From the NCBI GenBank assembly GCA_026713545.1, contig JAPOOG010000013.1, forward strand, positions 1 to 64,000: DNA of 64,000 nucleotides, read 5' to 3'. This document shows, piece by piece, positions 1 through 9,496 of the stretch. Origin of the DNA: Bryobacterales bacterium (GTDB taxonomy: Bacteria; Acidobacteriota; Terriglobia; Bryobacterales; UBA6623). The notes under the pieces were generated by a model, which was not told the DNA's origin, made no database searches, and worked only from the letters and a program-made list of their open reading frames with translations. Both the position numbers and the translations under genes were made by a program. Position 1 is the stretch's first letter. Each line of letters begins with the position of its first letter.

Positions 1-120
1 CTGCGCGCCGCCAAGGCCCGCTCGCTTGCCGCGCTCGAGACATGCCTCGCCGATGCCCTCGCTGCTGTGACTCCGCACAACATTCAAGCTTGCTTCCGCC
101 ACTGCGGCTACGGACTATGA
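1..120 (+). mobile_element. IS630-family transposase, C-terminal end only (cut by the window edge)
   Basis: The frame is open from base 1 to a TGA at 118-120 and encodes 39 residues. It ends in PHNIQACFRHCGYGL, which resembles the end of IS630-type DDE transposases, where the last helix leads to a ...FRHCGY motif. Only this tail is visible, so the family call rests on one short motif. It runs toward the convergent apbE gene 17 bp away. The rest of the element, its catalytic DDE residues and its left inverted repeat lie outside the window. It could be intact or a remnant. Confidence 0.5.
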
Positions 121-136
121 AATCTTTGAAAATGCT

Positions 137-1195
137 CTAGCTCCGCCGAAAAGCTTCGAAAGCCTGAGTGACGCGCTCGGTGAAGCCGCCTTCTTCGCCC
201 CGGACAAGCAGCATCACGGCGAGGTCCTGAGCTGCGGCGAAGCGGAATGCTTCATCCTCGCCCATGACCATCAGCGCGGTCGCGTAGGCATCGGCCGTCA
301 TGCAGGAAACATGAATGACTGTCACTGATGCTAGGCGGTGGGTCACCGGGCGTGCCGAGCGGGGGTCGATCGTATGGGAATAACGGGCGCCGTCCTTCTC
401 GATGAAGTTGCGGTAGTCGCCGGAGGTGGCCATGGCGCCGTCATTGAGCCGGACAATCCCCTGCTGCGCTCGGCGGCCCAGGGTAGGTTGCTCGATGGCG
501 ATGCGCCAGGCATTACCGGTCGGGCCGTGCCCAGCGGTTCTCACTTCGCCTCCGACTTCGACCATGTGATTGCCGTAATCAATGGCGGCGAGCGTCTGCG
601 AGACGCGGTCAACGGCGTATCCCTTGGCTATCGCTGAAAGGTCCGCTTGCGTGGCCGGGTGGCTTTTTCGGGCGGTCGCAGGTGCTCCGATTTCGATCTT
701 CTCCCAGCCGACCGACTGTCGCAGTTTGGCCAATCGTGATTCGCTCGGCATGCGGTCGAGCTTAACGGGCCCAAAGCCCCAGGCGTCGACCAGCGGTCCC
801 ACGGTGATGTCAAACGCGCCCTCGGTGGCTTCGCTGATGCGCTGGGCTTCGCTCAAGACCTCGATCATATCTACTGAGAGCTGAAACGGCTCGGTTGTCC
901 GCTGGCGGTTGAATCGAGAAATCTCAGAGTCCTCCTGATAGGTCGACATTTTGGCGTTGACGTTGTCGAGTTCTCTTCGGATAGCCTGATCGATGCGCGA
1001 TTTCCCGGCGTCAGAAAGGTGCGGACTGACGACCTTCACCCGATAGGCCGTCCCCATGGTGGGGCCTTGAAACAGATACTCGGTCTCCACCGAGATCGGA
1101 GTGCTTGCGCATCCGACGAAAGCAGTGATGAGAAAACCGTTAACAGTCGCAAGCGCGAGGGTATGGCCACCAAGGAAAAAGCCGTGGCGCGGCAT
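137..1195 (-). CDS. apbE: FAD:protein FMN transferase (ApbE), lipoprotein
   Basis: This enzyme transfers FMN from FAD to threonine residues of periplasm-facing flavoproteins, here very probably NqrB and NqrC. The 352-residue protein opens with a hydrophobic segment and a lipobox ending at about Cys29 (AFVGC), so it should be anchored to the outer face of the inner membrane. Family motifs seen are TMGTAY after the anchor, STYQEDSEISRFN, DLSAIAKGYAVD, GGEVRTAG and the HTIDPRSARPV loop. TADAYATALMVMG near the C-terminus belongs to the Mg2+ site. It is the last gene of the minus-strand nqr cluster, 47 bp after nqrF, which fits its maturation role. Confidence 0.93.
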   Translation of the reverse strand: MPRHGFFLGGHTLALATVNGFLITAFVGCASTPISVETEYLFQGPTMGTAYRVKVVSPHLSDAGKSRIDQAIRRELDNVNAKMSTYQEDSEISRFNRQRTTEPFQLSVDMIEVLSEAQRISEATEGAFDITVGPLVDAWGFGPVKLDRMPSESRLAKLRQSVGWEKIEIGAPATARKSHPATQADLSAIAKGYAVDRVSQTLAAIDYGNHMVEVGGEVRTAGHGPTGNAWRIAIEQPTLGRRAQQGIVRLNDGAMATSGDYRNFIEKDGARYSHTIDPRSARPVTHRLASVTVIHVSCMTADAYATALMVMGEDEAFRFAAAQDLAVMLLVRGEEGGFTERVTQAFEAFRRS

Positions 1196-1242
1196 AGCGC
1201 CACCGTTCCAATTGGGGCTTTTCTCTGTGAAGCGTATGGAGG

Positions 1243-2469
1243 CTACCCTCCGAAGTCGTCCGACATGATATTTTCCGGTTCGACGCCCAGATCATCGAGC
1301 ATCTTGAAACAAGCCGACATCATCGGCGGTGGTCCGCACACGTAGTATTCGATGTCTTCCGGAGCCGGATGGGCTTTGAGGTAGTTGTCGTAGAGAACCT
1401 GATGAATGAATCCCACGTCGCCTGTCCAGTTGTCCTCGGGAAGCGGCTCCGACAGCGCCAGAAGCCACGTGAAATTGGGATGCTCGGCTTGGATCTTGTC
1501 GAAATGGTCGATGTAGAACGCTTCGCGCAGGCTGCGGGCTCCGTACCAGAAAGAGACTTTGCGGTCCGTGTGCAGGCGCTGGAACAGGTCGAAGATGTGT
1601 GAGCGCATCGGCGCCATGCCGGCGCCGCCGCCGATAAACACCATCTCGGCGTCGGTGTCCTTGGCGAAGAAGTCTCCGAACGGGCCGGAGATCGTGACTT
1701 CGTCGCCCGGCTTCAGGCTGAAGATGTACGACGACACCACGCCCGGCGGCGTTTCCTTGGGAGCGCGTGGCGGCGGCGTCGCTACCCGAACGTTGAGCAT
1801 GATGATGCCCTTCTCTTCCGGGAAGTTGGCCATCGAATACGCGCGATCGACGGACTCGTCAGTGCCCGCGGTCAGCTCCCACAGGTGATACTTGTCCCAG
1901 TCGGGCCGGAACTCCTGTTCGATGTCGAAGTCTCGATATAGAGTTGCATACGGGGGACAAGTGATCTGAATGTAGCCACCTGCCCGGAAGGGAACTGCTT
2001 CACCCGGGGGCAACGCCAGCACCAGTTCCTTGATGAAGGTCGCCACGTTGATGTTGGAACGTACTTTGCAGTTCCACTGCCGCACGCTGAAGACCTCGGG
2101 CGGTACGTGAATCTTGAGGTTCTGCTTGACTTTCACCTGACAGGACAGTCGGCAGCCTTGGCGCGCTTCTCCGCGTGTGACGTGGCTGGTTTCGGTGGGC
2201 AGCATCGCGCCACCACCCTCGTTGACCTCTACCTTGCAGACGCCGCAACTGCCTTTGCCGCCGCAGGCCGAGGGGATGAAGATCTTGTTGTTCGCGAGCG
2301 AGTTGAGGAGGCTGCCGCCCGTGGGGACCCGAATCGCTTTCGAAGCATCGTCGTTGATGATGATGCTCACTTCCCCGCCCGCCACAAGCTTGTTGCGGGC
2401 CGCCATCAACACTGCCACGAGCGTCAGGATGACGGCAGTGAACATGAACACGCCGAGCAGAACGGTCAT
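1243..2469 (-). CDS. nqrF: Na+-translocating NADH:quinone reductase subunit F
   Basis: NqrF is the NADH-oxidising entry subunit of Na+-NQR. The 408-residue protein has one N-terminal membrane helix, then a [2Fe-2S] ferredoxin domain with [15 protein letters not shown] and a later RLSCQV cysteine. An FAD-binding domain follows (RAYSMAN motif), then an NADH-binding domain containing [12 protein letters not shown] and YYVCGPPPM. Length and domain order match the family. It lies 29 bp downstream of nqrE on the same strand and is followed by apbE. The signature cysteines are all present, so it should be functional. Confidence 0.96.
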   Translation of the reverse strand: MTVLLGVFMFTAVILTLVAVLMAARNKLVAGGEVSIIINDDASKAIRVPTGGSLLNSLANNKIFIPSACGGKGSCGVCKVEVNEGGGAMLPTETSHVTRGEARQGCRLSCQVKVKQNLKIHVPPEVFSVRQWNCKVRSNINVATFIKELVLALPPGEAVPFRAGGYIQITCPPYATLYRDFDIEQEFRPDWDKYHLWELTAGTDESVDRAYSMANFPEEKGIIMLNVRVATPPPRAPKETPPGVVSSYIFSLKPGDEVTISGPFGDFFAKDTDAEMVFIGGGAGMAPMRSHIFDLFQRLHTDRKVSFWYGARSLREAFYIDHFDKIQAEHPNFTWLLALSEPLPEDNWTGDVGFIHQVLYDNYLKAHPAPEDIEYYVCGPPPMMSACFKMLDDLGVEPENIMSDDFGG

Positions 2470-2498
2470 CTTCGATTCGTCAGCCCCAAGTTGACGTC

Positions 2499-3113
2499 CT
2501 ACAGTTGCACTCCGGCGAATGCCATGAAGCCGATAGCCATCAAACCGGTGACGATGAATGTCATCCCCAAACCTCGCAACCCGGCAGGCACGTTGCTGTA
2601 GCGCATCCTTTCTCGTATCGAAGCCAGCGAAATAACCGCCAGCGCCCAGCCAATACCCGAGCCGAGTCCGAAGACCGTGCTCTCGGCGAGCGTGTACTCA
2701 CGCTCGACCATGAAGAGCGAAGCACCGAGGATGGCGCAATTCACGGCAATCAGCGGCAGAAAGATGCCCAGGGCGTTGTAGAGAGCGGGGATGAAGCGGT
2801 CGAGGGTCATCTCAACGATTTGCACCATGGCGGCGATGGTCCCGATGCAGCACAGGAAGCGGAGGAACGAAAGGTCGTACTGTGCCAAGTCGGGCGAAAC
2901 CCAGGCCAGGGCGCCTTCTTGCAGCAGATAGCGGTAGATCAGATTGTTCATGGGGACGGTCAGCGTGAGCACGAAGATCACAGCGCCGCCCAGGCCGATG
3001 GCCGTATTGACCTTTTTCGAAACGGCCAGGAACGAGCACATGCCCAGGAAGAACGCCAACGCCATGTTCTCGACGAAGATGGCTTTCACGGCGAGCGAGA
3101 GGTGGTGCTCCAT
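2499..3113 (-). CDS. nqrE: Na+-translocating NADH:quinone reductase subunit E
   Basis: NqrE is a six-helix membrane subunit that, with NqrD, holds a buried iron-sulfur centre. The start [18 protein letters not shown] at 3113 matches the family's normal N-terminus. An upstream in-frame codon would overlap nqrD by 38 bp and add a non-conserved leader. The protein is 204 residues, the usual length. Conserved cysteines are in [11 protein letters not shown] and VNCAILGAS. It begins one base after the nqrD stop, so the two are tightly coupled. Confidence 0.96.
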   Translation of the reverse strand: MEHHLSLAVKAIFVENMALAFFLGMCSFLAVSKKVNTAIGLGGAVIFVLTLTVPMNNLIYRYLLQEGALAWVSPDLAQYDLSFLRFLCCIGTIAAMVQIVEMTLDRFIPALYNALGIFLPLIAVNCAILGASLFMVEREYTLAESTVFGLGSGIGWALAVISLASIRERMRYSNVPAGLRGLGMTFIVTGLMAIGFMAFAGVQL

Positions 3114-3114
3114 C

Positions 3115-3741
3115 TCAGCCCTCCTCCTCGACTTGGTCCGGCTTGCAGGCACGCAGGCCCCAGATCAGGAACCCGATAATGAAGAACGCCCCTGCCGAAG
3201 TGACCATGATGCCGTTGGGGTAGTACCAGCCTCCCTCCGTCACGACCGGAAGCACCGTGTAACCGAGCAGCTTGCCGGCGCCGAACAATTCCCGAATCGC
3301 GCCAGTGATCAGCAGCACGATGCTGTAGCCGAAGCCGTTGCCCAAACCGTCCGCGATACTCAGTGCCGGTCTGTTTTGCATCGCGAAGGCCTCGGCCCGG
3401 CCCATGATGATGCAGTTGGTGATGATCAGCCCGACAAACACCGAGAGCTGCTTGCTGATCTCGAACAGATACGCTTTGAGGAATTGATCGGCGATGATCA
3501 CCAGCGAGGCGATGATCGTCAATTGCACGATGATGCGGATCGAACCGGGGATGAGATTCCGGATCAAGCTGACGGAAAGATTCGACAAGGTCAGCACGAA
3601 GATCACCGCGCCGCACATCACAATCGAGGTCTCGAGCTTCGTCGTGACGGCCAGCGCCGAACAGATGCCGAGCACCTGCAGCGCGATCGGGTTGTTCTCA
3701 AAGAGCGGATCGAGGACCGCCTTCTTTGCGGAGTTGGCCAT
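3115..3741 (-). CDS. nqrD: Na+-translocating NADH:quinone reductase subunit D
   Basis: NqrD is the paralogous partner of NqrE, with six predicted membrane helices in inverted topology. The 208-residue sequence shows [11 protein letters not shown] in the first helix and [14 protein letters not shown] in the middle helix; the two cysteines are the iron-sulfur ligands known for the family. It is followed without a gap by nqrE. Upstream, an unusual 225-bp non-coding spacer separates it from nqrC, although the operon is otherwise compact. Confidence 0.96.
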   Translation of the reverse strand: MANSAKKAVLDPLFENNPIALQVLGICSALAVTTKLETSIVMCGAVIFVLTLSNLSVSLIRNLIPGSIRIIVQLTIIASLVIIADQFLKAYLFEISKQLSVFVGLIITNCIIMGRAEAFAMQNRPALSIADGLGNGFGYSIVLLITGAIRELFGAGKLLGYTVLPVVTEGGWYYPNGIMVTSAGAFFIIGFLIWGLRACKPDQVEEEG

Positions 3742-3966
3742 AAAAACTATCCTCTGTCCCTCATGATACTTGTCAGCGTCGGGAGAGCGGAGAGCTGGCT
3801 CGAGGTGTGATCAATCGTGATCGTCTGGACTCCTCGGAGGAAGCTGAGCTGCAAGGTGAAGCAGGAGCCGAAGGACCGCTTTTGTTTGATATGGGACAAG
3901 ATCTCGTGTGACAAAGCACTGGTATCGCTTGAGAAGGCGTCACGGGGTCTTGTTTGGAGGGCGGTC

Positions 3967-4749
3967 TTACCTTTCTGAACGCCCTTGGTGGTAGTTTTTG
4001 AGATAGGTTGCGAAGCCGTTCGCGCCCAGCCAGAAGCGGAGCATGTTTGTCACCCCGCGGCTCGTGATCGTTGCGCCGGCCAGTCCATCGACCTGATGGG
4101 GATCGGCCTCTGCCGGGCCGGCTTGACCCTTGATGACCTCAATGACAACCTCGCCGCTGTCATCGAACGCGATGCGTCCCGGCCAGAGGCCTTTCCAGCG
4201 GGGGTTGTCCACCTCCCCCCCGAGACCGGGCGTCTCGCCGTGTTGGTAATAGGTGAGGCCGCGAATCGTCTTCGCGTCCGCGTCGAGGGCCAGAAAACCG
4301 TACAGCGTCGACCATAGGCCGTACCCCTCGATCGGCAGAACTATCATCTCGACATCACCCTGCTCCCCCAGCACGTGATAGACGACGGCGTATTGGGGAA
4401 GCCGTTTGATCACCGCGGAGTTCGGGGGAGCTTCGCGGCTCAACGCCGGATCGCTCTTGGCTTTCTGCTGATCGTAAGCGTCAACATTGACGTCGGGGGC
4501 GGGCTCGCCGCTTTCCAGGTCGATTACCAAGCTGCTCACGTTCTTGAACAGCTTCTCGACATCCTCCGCACTCACGCCCCGGCTCGAGTCGATCAGCCCC
4601 GCCGCAAGCAACACGTTTCTTCGCTTGTCAAGGGTCGCGTTCGCGTCCTGGAGTTCAGACAGGGAAACGGCGGAAGTCGAGACCAGGATGGCGCACACGA
4701 CGCAAACTGCGCCCGCAAAAAAGATGGTGTACGCGACGCTATGCCGCAT
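3967..4749 (-). CDS. nqrC: Na+-translocating NADH:quinone reductase subunit C
   Basis: NqrC carries a covalent FMN and passes electrons from NqrF toward NqrB. The 260-residue protein has an N-terminal membrane anchor (about residues 7-29) and then a soluble FMN-binding domain. VDGLAGATITSRGV contains the conserved [SA]GATxTS motif, whose threonine receives FMN from ApbE. GLTYYQHGETPGLGGE is the other family hallmark. Its start overlaps the end of nqrB by 11 bp, suggesting translational coupling. Confidence 0.96.
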   Translation of the reverse strand: MRHSVAYTIFFAGAVCVVCAILVSTSAVSLSELQDANATLDKRRNVLLAAGLIDSSRGVSAEDVEKLFKNVSSLVIDLESGEPAPDVNVDAYDQQKAKSDPALSREAPPNSAVIKRLPQYAVVYHVLGEQGDVEMIVLPIEGYGLWSTLYGFLALDADAKTIRGLTYYQHGETPGLGGEVDNPRWKGLWPGRIAFDDSGEVVIEVIKGQAGPAEADPHQVDGLAGATITSRGVTNMLRFWLGANGFATYLKNYHQGRSER

Positions 4750-5962
4750 AACGCGCCCTCCTGCGTTTCACGTTGGCTTGCACGACGAAATGGTCGATCA
4801 ATGCGGCGAACAGATTCATGAACAGGATTGCAAGCATCATGCCTTCGGGATAGGCGGGGTTGACGACGCGAATCAGAATCGCCAGCACGCCGATCAGGAA
4901 TCCGTAGATGTAGCGGCCCGTCTCGGAGTGCGCGGCCGATACCGGGTCCGTCGCCATGAATACGGCTCCGAACGCCCAGCCGCCCAGAACGAAGTGCCAC
5001 TCGAAGGACACGTTCAACAACAGATTCGTTTCCGATCCGACGGCGTTCAGCAGGAGAGCCGCTGCGTACGAACCCACCGCAACGCCCAGCATGATGCGCC
5101 ATGACCCCACCCGCGAAACGATCAGCACCAGCGCCCCGAACAAACAGGCGGCCGTCGATGTTTCACCCATCGAGCCGGGAACAAAACCGAGAAACGCATC
5201 CCACCATTCGACTCCCTCGGCCAAGACCGCCTGCCCGGAGACAGCGGCTTCCGCAAGCCATGTGGCGCCGCTCAAACCGTCCACGCCGGTATCGGCGGCA
5301 ATCCATACTTGATCACCGGAGATCTGCGCCGGATAAGCAAAGAAGAGGAATACGCGGGCTGTAAGAGCCGGGTTGAGGATGTTCATCCCGGTGCCGCCGA
5401 AAATCTCCTTGCCGATGATCACGCCGAAGGCGATGCCGATCGCGACCTGCCAGAGCGGGATCGTCGGCGGGAGCACCAGCGGGAAGAGCATGCCCGTAAC
5501 CAGGAAGCCCTCGTTGATTTCGTGACGGCGGACAAGGGCGAACAGGGCTTCGCAGCCTCCCCCGACGGCAAAAGTAACGATCAGAACCGGCAGGTAGTAG
5601 AGCATGCCATGGACGATGCAGGCAACGACGTCCGTCGGGTCCCAGGCGCCGTAGCCAAGCCACTCGGCGACGCTCGTTTGCCACGTCTCCAGTGGCTGTG
5701 CGCCCTGGAAAATAGCAAGATGCGCCTGATAGCCGGTGTTGTACATCGCCATGAACACGCAGGCGAGCAAAGCGATGACGACCGTCATCATCATGCGCTT
5801 GACATCGAGGCCGTCGCGAACGTGCGATGCGCCCTTGGTGACCGTTCCGGGTGTGTACAGAAACGTGTCCGCCATCTCGTAGAGGGGGTATGCGAACTCC
5901 AGCTTTCCGCCCTTCCCGAAGTGCCGGGCTTGCGAGTCGAAGATAGATCGCAAGAACTTCAT
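4739..5962 (-). CDS. nqrB: Na+-translocating NADH:quinone reductase subunit B
   Basis: NqrB is the largest membrane subunit of NQR and carries covalent FMN, riboflavin and the quinone site. I chose the ATG at 5962 ([11 protein letters not shown]) because it overlaps the nqrA stop as ATGA and matches family N-termini; the longer frame adds 27 non-conserved residues inside nqrA. The protein is 407 residues with many membrane helices. DGLSGATWLAEA holds the threonine for covalent FMN. GGTGMNILNPALTARVF and MATDPVSAAHSETGRYIYG are conserved family segments. Confidence 0.95.
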   Translation of the reverse strand: MKFLRSIFDSQARHFGKGGKLEFAYPLYEMADTFLYTPGTVTKGASHVRDGLDVKRMMMTVVIALLACVFMAMYNTGYQAHLAIFQGAQPLETWQTSVAEWLGYGAWDPTDVVACIVHGMLYYLPVLIVTFAVGGGCEALFALVRRHEINEGFLVTGMLFPLVLPPTIPLWQVAIGIAFGVIIGKEIFGGTGMNILNPALTARVFLFFAYPAQISGDQVWIAADTGVDGLSGATWLAEAAVSGQAVLAEGVEWWDAFLGFVPGSMGETSTAACLFGALVLIVSRVGSWRIMLGVAVGSYAAALLLNAVGSETNLLLNVSFEWHFVLGGWAFGAVFMATDPVSAAHSETGRYIYGFLIGVLAILIRVVNPAYPEGMMLAILFMNLFAALIDHFVVQANVKRRRARYAA

Positions 5963-7332
5963 CAACCTTCCTTCTCGATGGTCGTCAGCACATTGCGCAG
6001 CAACGGCCCGTACTCGACCTTGCTCGGACAAACGAATGAACACAGCGCCAGATCTTCTTCCGCCAATTCCAGACAGCCCAGTTCTTCGGCCTTCTCGATA
6101 TCGCCAACCACCAGGGACCGCAGCAGAAACGTCGGCAGGAGGTCCAGCGGCATTATGCGCTCATACATGCCGATGGGAACCATCGCCCTGTCCGACCCGT
6201 TGCGTGACGTGGTGAAGTCAAACCGTTTCCCCGGCAGCAGTTTCGAAACGAAGGTGTTGACCGTCGAATACTTGTGCATCCCCGGGCTCAACCAACCAAG
6301 GAACTCCCGCTTGCGCCCCTCCGGCAGCACCGACACCTGATGGTCAAACCGCCCTAGATAACCGAAAATCGGGCCGGACGCCGACCGGCCCGAGAGCACC
6401 GATCCCGACACGACGCGGGTCTCTCCTTCGTGCAGCTCATTCGATGTCAAGTCATCGGTGGAAGCGCCCAATCGCGTGCGGAGCAACCGCGGCCGACGGG
6501 CTGCGGGTCCGGCCAAGCCAATCACGCGTTCGACATCCAAACGGCCGGTCGCGAAGAGTTTGCCAATGGCCGCGACATCCTGATAGTTGGCGTGCCAGAC
6601 AAGTTTGTTCCGGTCAACCGGGTCAAGACGATGGATGTGGAAACCGACGGTGCCGGAAGGATGCGGCCCGGCGAACCTTTCTTCGTGGAAGGGTGAATCC
6701 GAGGGGACCGGGACGCGGCTGTCCGCGCCCTTGCAAACGTACACGGGGCCGTCGGTCAGTCGCGCCAGCGCGCGCAGACCGCGCTCGAAATCGTCATGTC
6801 GGCTTTCGAGCACCGTATCGACGTCGGGCGCTAGTGGGTTGGTATCGACGGCCGTAACGAAGACCGATCGCGGTGTCTTGTCCGGATTGGCCACGCGGTT
6901 GAACGGCCGAGCGCGAATGGCGGTCCATAGCCCCGACTCGATCAAGAGATCCGCGACCTGCTCGCGGCTCAAAGCGCTGGGCGGCGTTCCCTGATAGGAG
7001 GAAAACTCGACACTGTCCGATCCGCCGGCCAGTTCCGATTGATCGAGTTGAATGACAACGGACTGCAAGGCGCGCCGCGCACCGCGGTTGATGGCGGTGA
7101 CTTTGCCGGATGCCGGCGACGTGTAACGCACGCGAGGCGTTTTCTTGTCTTCGAAAAGAATCTGACCCCGGCGGATGTCATCACCGGCCGCGACGTGCAT
7201 CGTCGGCTTCATGCCCACATGGTCATTGGCCATCAGAGCTACTCGGCTCGGCTGTGGCGCTGCTGCGATGACCTGCTCGGGCCGGCCGGAGATCGGTAGA
7301 TCCAGACCCTTTCTGGTTTTGTGAAGCCCCAT
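5962..7332 (-). CDS. nqrA: Na+-translocating NADH:quinone reductase subunit A
   Basis: NqrA is the peripheral cytoplasmic subunit of NQR and the first gene of the operon. The 456-residue protein begins [20 protein letters not shown], a typical family start, and keeps the middle motifs [14 protein letters not shown] and [19 protein letters not shown]. The C-terminal [16 protein letters not shown] region is also typical. The operon promoter should lie in the 430 bp upstream. Use of Na+-NQR as respiratory complex suggests a marine, saline or host-associated habitat (inference). Confidence 0.95.
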   Translation of the reverse strand: MGLHKTRKGLDLPISGRPEQVIAAAPQPSRVALMANDHVGMKPTMHVAAGDDIRRGQILFEDKKTPRVRYTSPASGKVTAINRGARRALQSVVIQLDQSELAGGSDSVEFSSYQGTPPSALSREQVADLLIESGLWTAIRARPFNRVANPDKTPRSVFVTAVDTNPLAPDVDTVLESRHDDFERGLRALARLTDGPVYVCKGADSRVPVPSDSPFHEERFAGPHPSGTVGFHIHRLDPVDRNKLVWHANYQDVAAIGKLFATGRLDVERVIGLAGPAARRPRLLRTRLGASTDDLTSNELHEGETRVVSGSVLSGRSASGPIFGYLGRFDHQVSVLPEGRKREFLGWLSPGMHKYSTVNTFVSKLLPGKRFDFTTSRNGSDRAMVPIGMYERIMPLDLLPTFLLRSLVVGDIEKAEELGCLELAEEDLALCSFVCPSKVEYGPLLRNVLTTIEKEG

Positions 7333-7763
7333 CGAACTTGTTAAGCCCGCTCTCCGTTCAGGGCGCCTCTTGAGACGTTACCGCCCTGGTGCTTTGCTCT
7401 TCAATAAAGGCATGCCTGTCCACGGTTCGGCCGCATCGGTCTGGAGATCCCACCTGTTCATATCGAACTGTTGACCCGCAAGGCCATCGGGACGGCACTT
7501 CCGAAAGGACGATACGCGGCCGGCTGGACCTTGGGGTCGATCACTCCGCAAATGTATCTGAGAAGGGGATTTCGGCTTGCCGCTTGACGTGTTTCGTGCC
7601 CCATCGTTGGGGTCTTCGCTTGCGCCTCTCGTTGGTGAAACGTCAGTCGATCGGCGTTTCCATTCCGCTGGGCGAAGCCGTGATTTTTATCTTAGCGCCT
7701 CCAACCGCCGAGGTGCCGGAAAGCCCCGGCCCTGCATTATAATTAGCGGCGGTAGGCCGAGCG
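7333..7763. other. Intergenic region between divergent nqrA and thiS (431 bp)
   Basis: No convincing gene is present. The stretch should contain the nqr promoter on the minus strand and the thiS promoter on the plus strand. A CTGAGA hexamer occurs near 7556, but there is no thi-box context for a TPP riboswitch. Confidence 0.5.
7738..7743 (+). promoter_or_regulatory. Candidate -10 box for thiS
   Basis: A perfect TATAAT lies 20 bp before the thiS start. No good -35 hexamer is seen 16-18 bp upstream. If used, transcription would begin very close to the start codon and give a nearly leaderless mRNA. Confidence 0.4.
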
Positions 7764-8009
7764 ATGCCCAGCGCTGAAAAAACCGAAGCTGTCGGGCAAG
7801 CCGAACACGTCGGTTTTCTGCTCAACGGCGAACCGCATCAGGTTCCCGAAGGCACGAGCATTGCCGACTTGCTCGAGGCACTCGGGTTGCCCTCCGATCG
7901 GGTCGCCGTTGAACTCGACCGCGAGATCGTACGACAACCTCGACGAGAGACGACGGTCATCAATCCGGGTGCTTCGATCGAAGTTGTCGAGTTCGTGGGC
8001 GGAGGCTAA
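7764..8009 (+). CDS. thiS: ThiS-family sulfur carrier protein
   Basis: The 81-residue protein is a beta-grasp (ubiquitin-like) sulfur carrier for thiazole synthesis: the C-terminal glycine is adenylated by ThiF and thiocarboxylated. Seen directly: FLLNGEPHQVPEGTSIADLLEALG, then RVAVELDREIV, and the diagnostic C-terminus VEFVGGG. About 15 residues precede the usual ThiS start, so translation might start internally. No thiG or thiF is adjacent, so the partner enzymes must be encoded elsewhere. A molybdopterin-type MoaD carrier is less likely because of the ThiS-like LD(R)EIV segment. Confidence 0.88.
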   Translation: MPSAEKTEAVGQAEHVGFLLNGEPHQVPEGTSIADLLEALGLPSDRVAVELDREIVRQPRRETTVINPGASIEVVEFVGGG

Positions 8010-8141
8010 TTTGCCCGTCTCAGGGCCCATCGCAGTTTGCTAAAGTTTGTGCTGTCGGTGGAGCCGAGTTGTCGTACAATTGCAGAGTCCCTGAACAGTG
8101 AAGCTGATTCTGCCTTCATGACGTGGTGGGGTGGTCGTTCC

Positions 8142-8654
8142 ATGCTCAAGCTTGAAAAATCCCGTTTGTCCAAACCCCAAGGCTACCCCGAGACGTTCGG
8201 TAGTCTGGAAGTTTCCGAGATCACCGGCGTCAGCCTGCGCCAGTTGCAGTGGTGGGACGAGCGAGGTGTCGTCAGCCCCGTGCAAAGAGGGCACAAGCGC
8301 ATGTACCGGTTCAATGAGGTGATCGAGATCGGGTTGATCACCGAGTTGCGCAAGAAGGGCATTTCCCTTCAGAAGATCCGCAAAGTGCTCCGGTTCCTGC
8401 ATAAGGAGCTGGGCAGGGGATTGTTCGATGCCGTGCAAAACGGGAACGAAATGCACTTGCTGACCGACGGCAGGAACATCTACCTCGAAGACAGCCATAA
8501 GAACATCGTTGACATTCTCAATAGTTCCAGGCAGCCGCTCATCTCTGTCTGTATCACCGATCAGGTTCGACGCTTGACGGCCGGTGAGGCCATCAAGAAG
8601 GTCCTGCGCTCGGAACATAAAACTGCCGCCGGCCGCAAGTCCCGAGCCTCCTGA
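8142..8654 (+). CDS. MerR-family transcriptional regulator
   Basis: The N-terminal winged-helix domain (about residues 15-80) contains EVSEITGVSLRQLQWWDERG followed by a wing with the MYRFNEVIEIGLITELRKKG stretch, which is the MerR signature. The effector part (about 85 residues) has no cysteine cluster like those of metal sensors, so the ligand is unknown. I chose MLKLEKSRL at 8142; an ATG at 8118 would add 8 residues and cannot be excluded. It follows thiS by about 130 bp on the same strand, and the link to thiamine is unproven. Confidence 0.8.
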   Translation: MLKLEKSRLSKPQGYPETFGSLEVSEITGVSLRQLQWWDERGVVSPVQRGHKRMYRFNEVIEIGLITELRKKGISLQKIRKVLRFLHKELGRGLFDAVQNGNEMHLLTDGRNIYLEDSHKNIVDILNSSRQPLISVCITDQVRRLTAGEAIKKVLRSEHKTAAGRKSRAS

Positions 8655-8732
8655 GGTCAACGCCCTTCAAACTCGGGCTTCCGCGACACTGCTGGAGGCA
8701 GGCCGCTCGTTGCGGCGCTTGAATGCGATCAG

Positions 8733-8865
8733 CTCCTCTCCCCACGTGGCGGGACGAAGTGCGTGAAAGGGCAGTCGGGACAAGTCCCGAGCCCCCGCGC
8801 CAGCAACACGTCCTTTGAGGTTTTTTTCTTGAATCACGAGTCACGAAACGCGAATCACGGCTTAT
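8733..8865. repeat. Family B intergenic repeat, copy 1 (degenerate)
   Basis: This copy has the CCCCACGTGGCGGGACGAAG head shared with family A and a tail of ATCACGAG/TCACGAAAC units ending in CACGGC. It lies between the convergent MerR gene and cysC. See the findings for the family description. Confidence 0.7.
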
Positions 8866-8919
8866 GCGCGGCGCGTAACGCCGCCTTGAACGCCTTCCGG
8901 GATGGTTTCCGGCAGGAGA

Positions 8920-9459
8920 TCAATCATCCGGCGCGATCAGCCGCAACTCCACCAGTTTTACCCAGACCTTCTCGGCGCTTTCTTGCGGCGTCTCGACGCT
9001 CGAATCGAACTTGACGGCGGGATGTAGCGGAGGCTCGTAGGGGTCCGACACACCCGTAAACTCCTTGATCTCCCCTGCGAGCGCCTTCTTGTACAGGCCC
9101 TTCACGTCCCGATCCACGAGGGTGGCGAGCGGACAGTGCGCATGCACCTCCACGAAGTGCTCGATCTTCGCCGCCACCTCGTCGCGCACTTCGCGATACG
9201 GTGAGATCGCCGCCGCGATCGCGACCACGCCGTTCCGAGAGAGCATCTCGCACACGAACCCGATCCGTCGGATATTCGTGTCGCGGTCCTCTTTGCTGAA
9301 CCCCAACCCCTTGGAAAGATTGGTCCGTATGACATCGCCGTCAAGGAGTTCCACGCGAGCGCCGTCCTCGCGGAGTCTCTTCTCGATAATTTCCGAAACC
9401 GTCGATTTTCCGGCGCCCGACAGTCCTGTAAACCAGAGAGTAAAACCTTTGTGAGTCAT
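8920..9459 (-). CDS. cysC: Adenylyl-sulfate kinase
   Basis: CysC phosphorylates APS to PAPS with ATP. The 179-residue protein opens with a P-loop, WFTGLSGAGKST, then DGDVIRTNLSKGLGFSKEDRD and the family's IRRIGFVCEMLSRNG and AISPYREVRDE segments. Length is typical for a stand-alone APS kinase. It is the last gene of a minus-strand cysH-sat-cysC operon, 37 bp after sat. Because the neighbouring reductase looks like an APS-using type, PAPS made here may serve sulfotransferases rather than assimilation. Confidence 0.95.
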   Translation of the reverse strand: MTHKGFTLWFTGLSGAGKSTVSEIIEKRLREDGARVELLDGDVIRTNLSKGLGFSKEDRDTNIRRIGFVCEMLSRNGVVAIAAAISPYREVRDEVAAKIEHFVEVHAHCPLATLVDRDVKGLYKKALAGEIKEFTGVSDPYEPPLHPAVKFDSSVETPQESAEKVWVKLVELRLIAPDD

Positions 9460-9496
9460 CTTTATTCAATAGCGCCTGAGGAAGTCGGCACGCAGC

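Noticed and set aside
7540-7763. TPP riboswitch before thiS
   Set aside because: Only a CTGAGA hexamer is present; the second conserved arm of the thi-box is missing.
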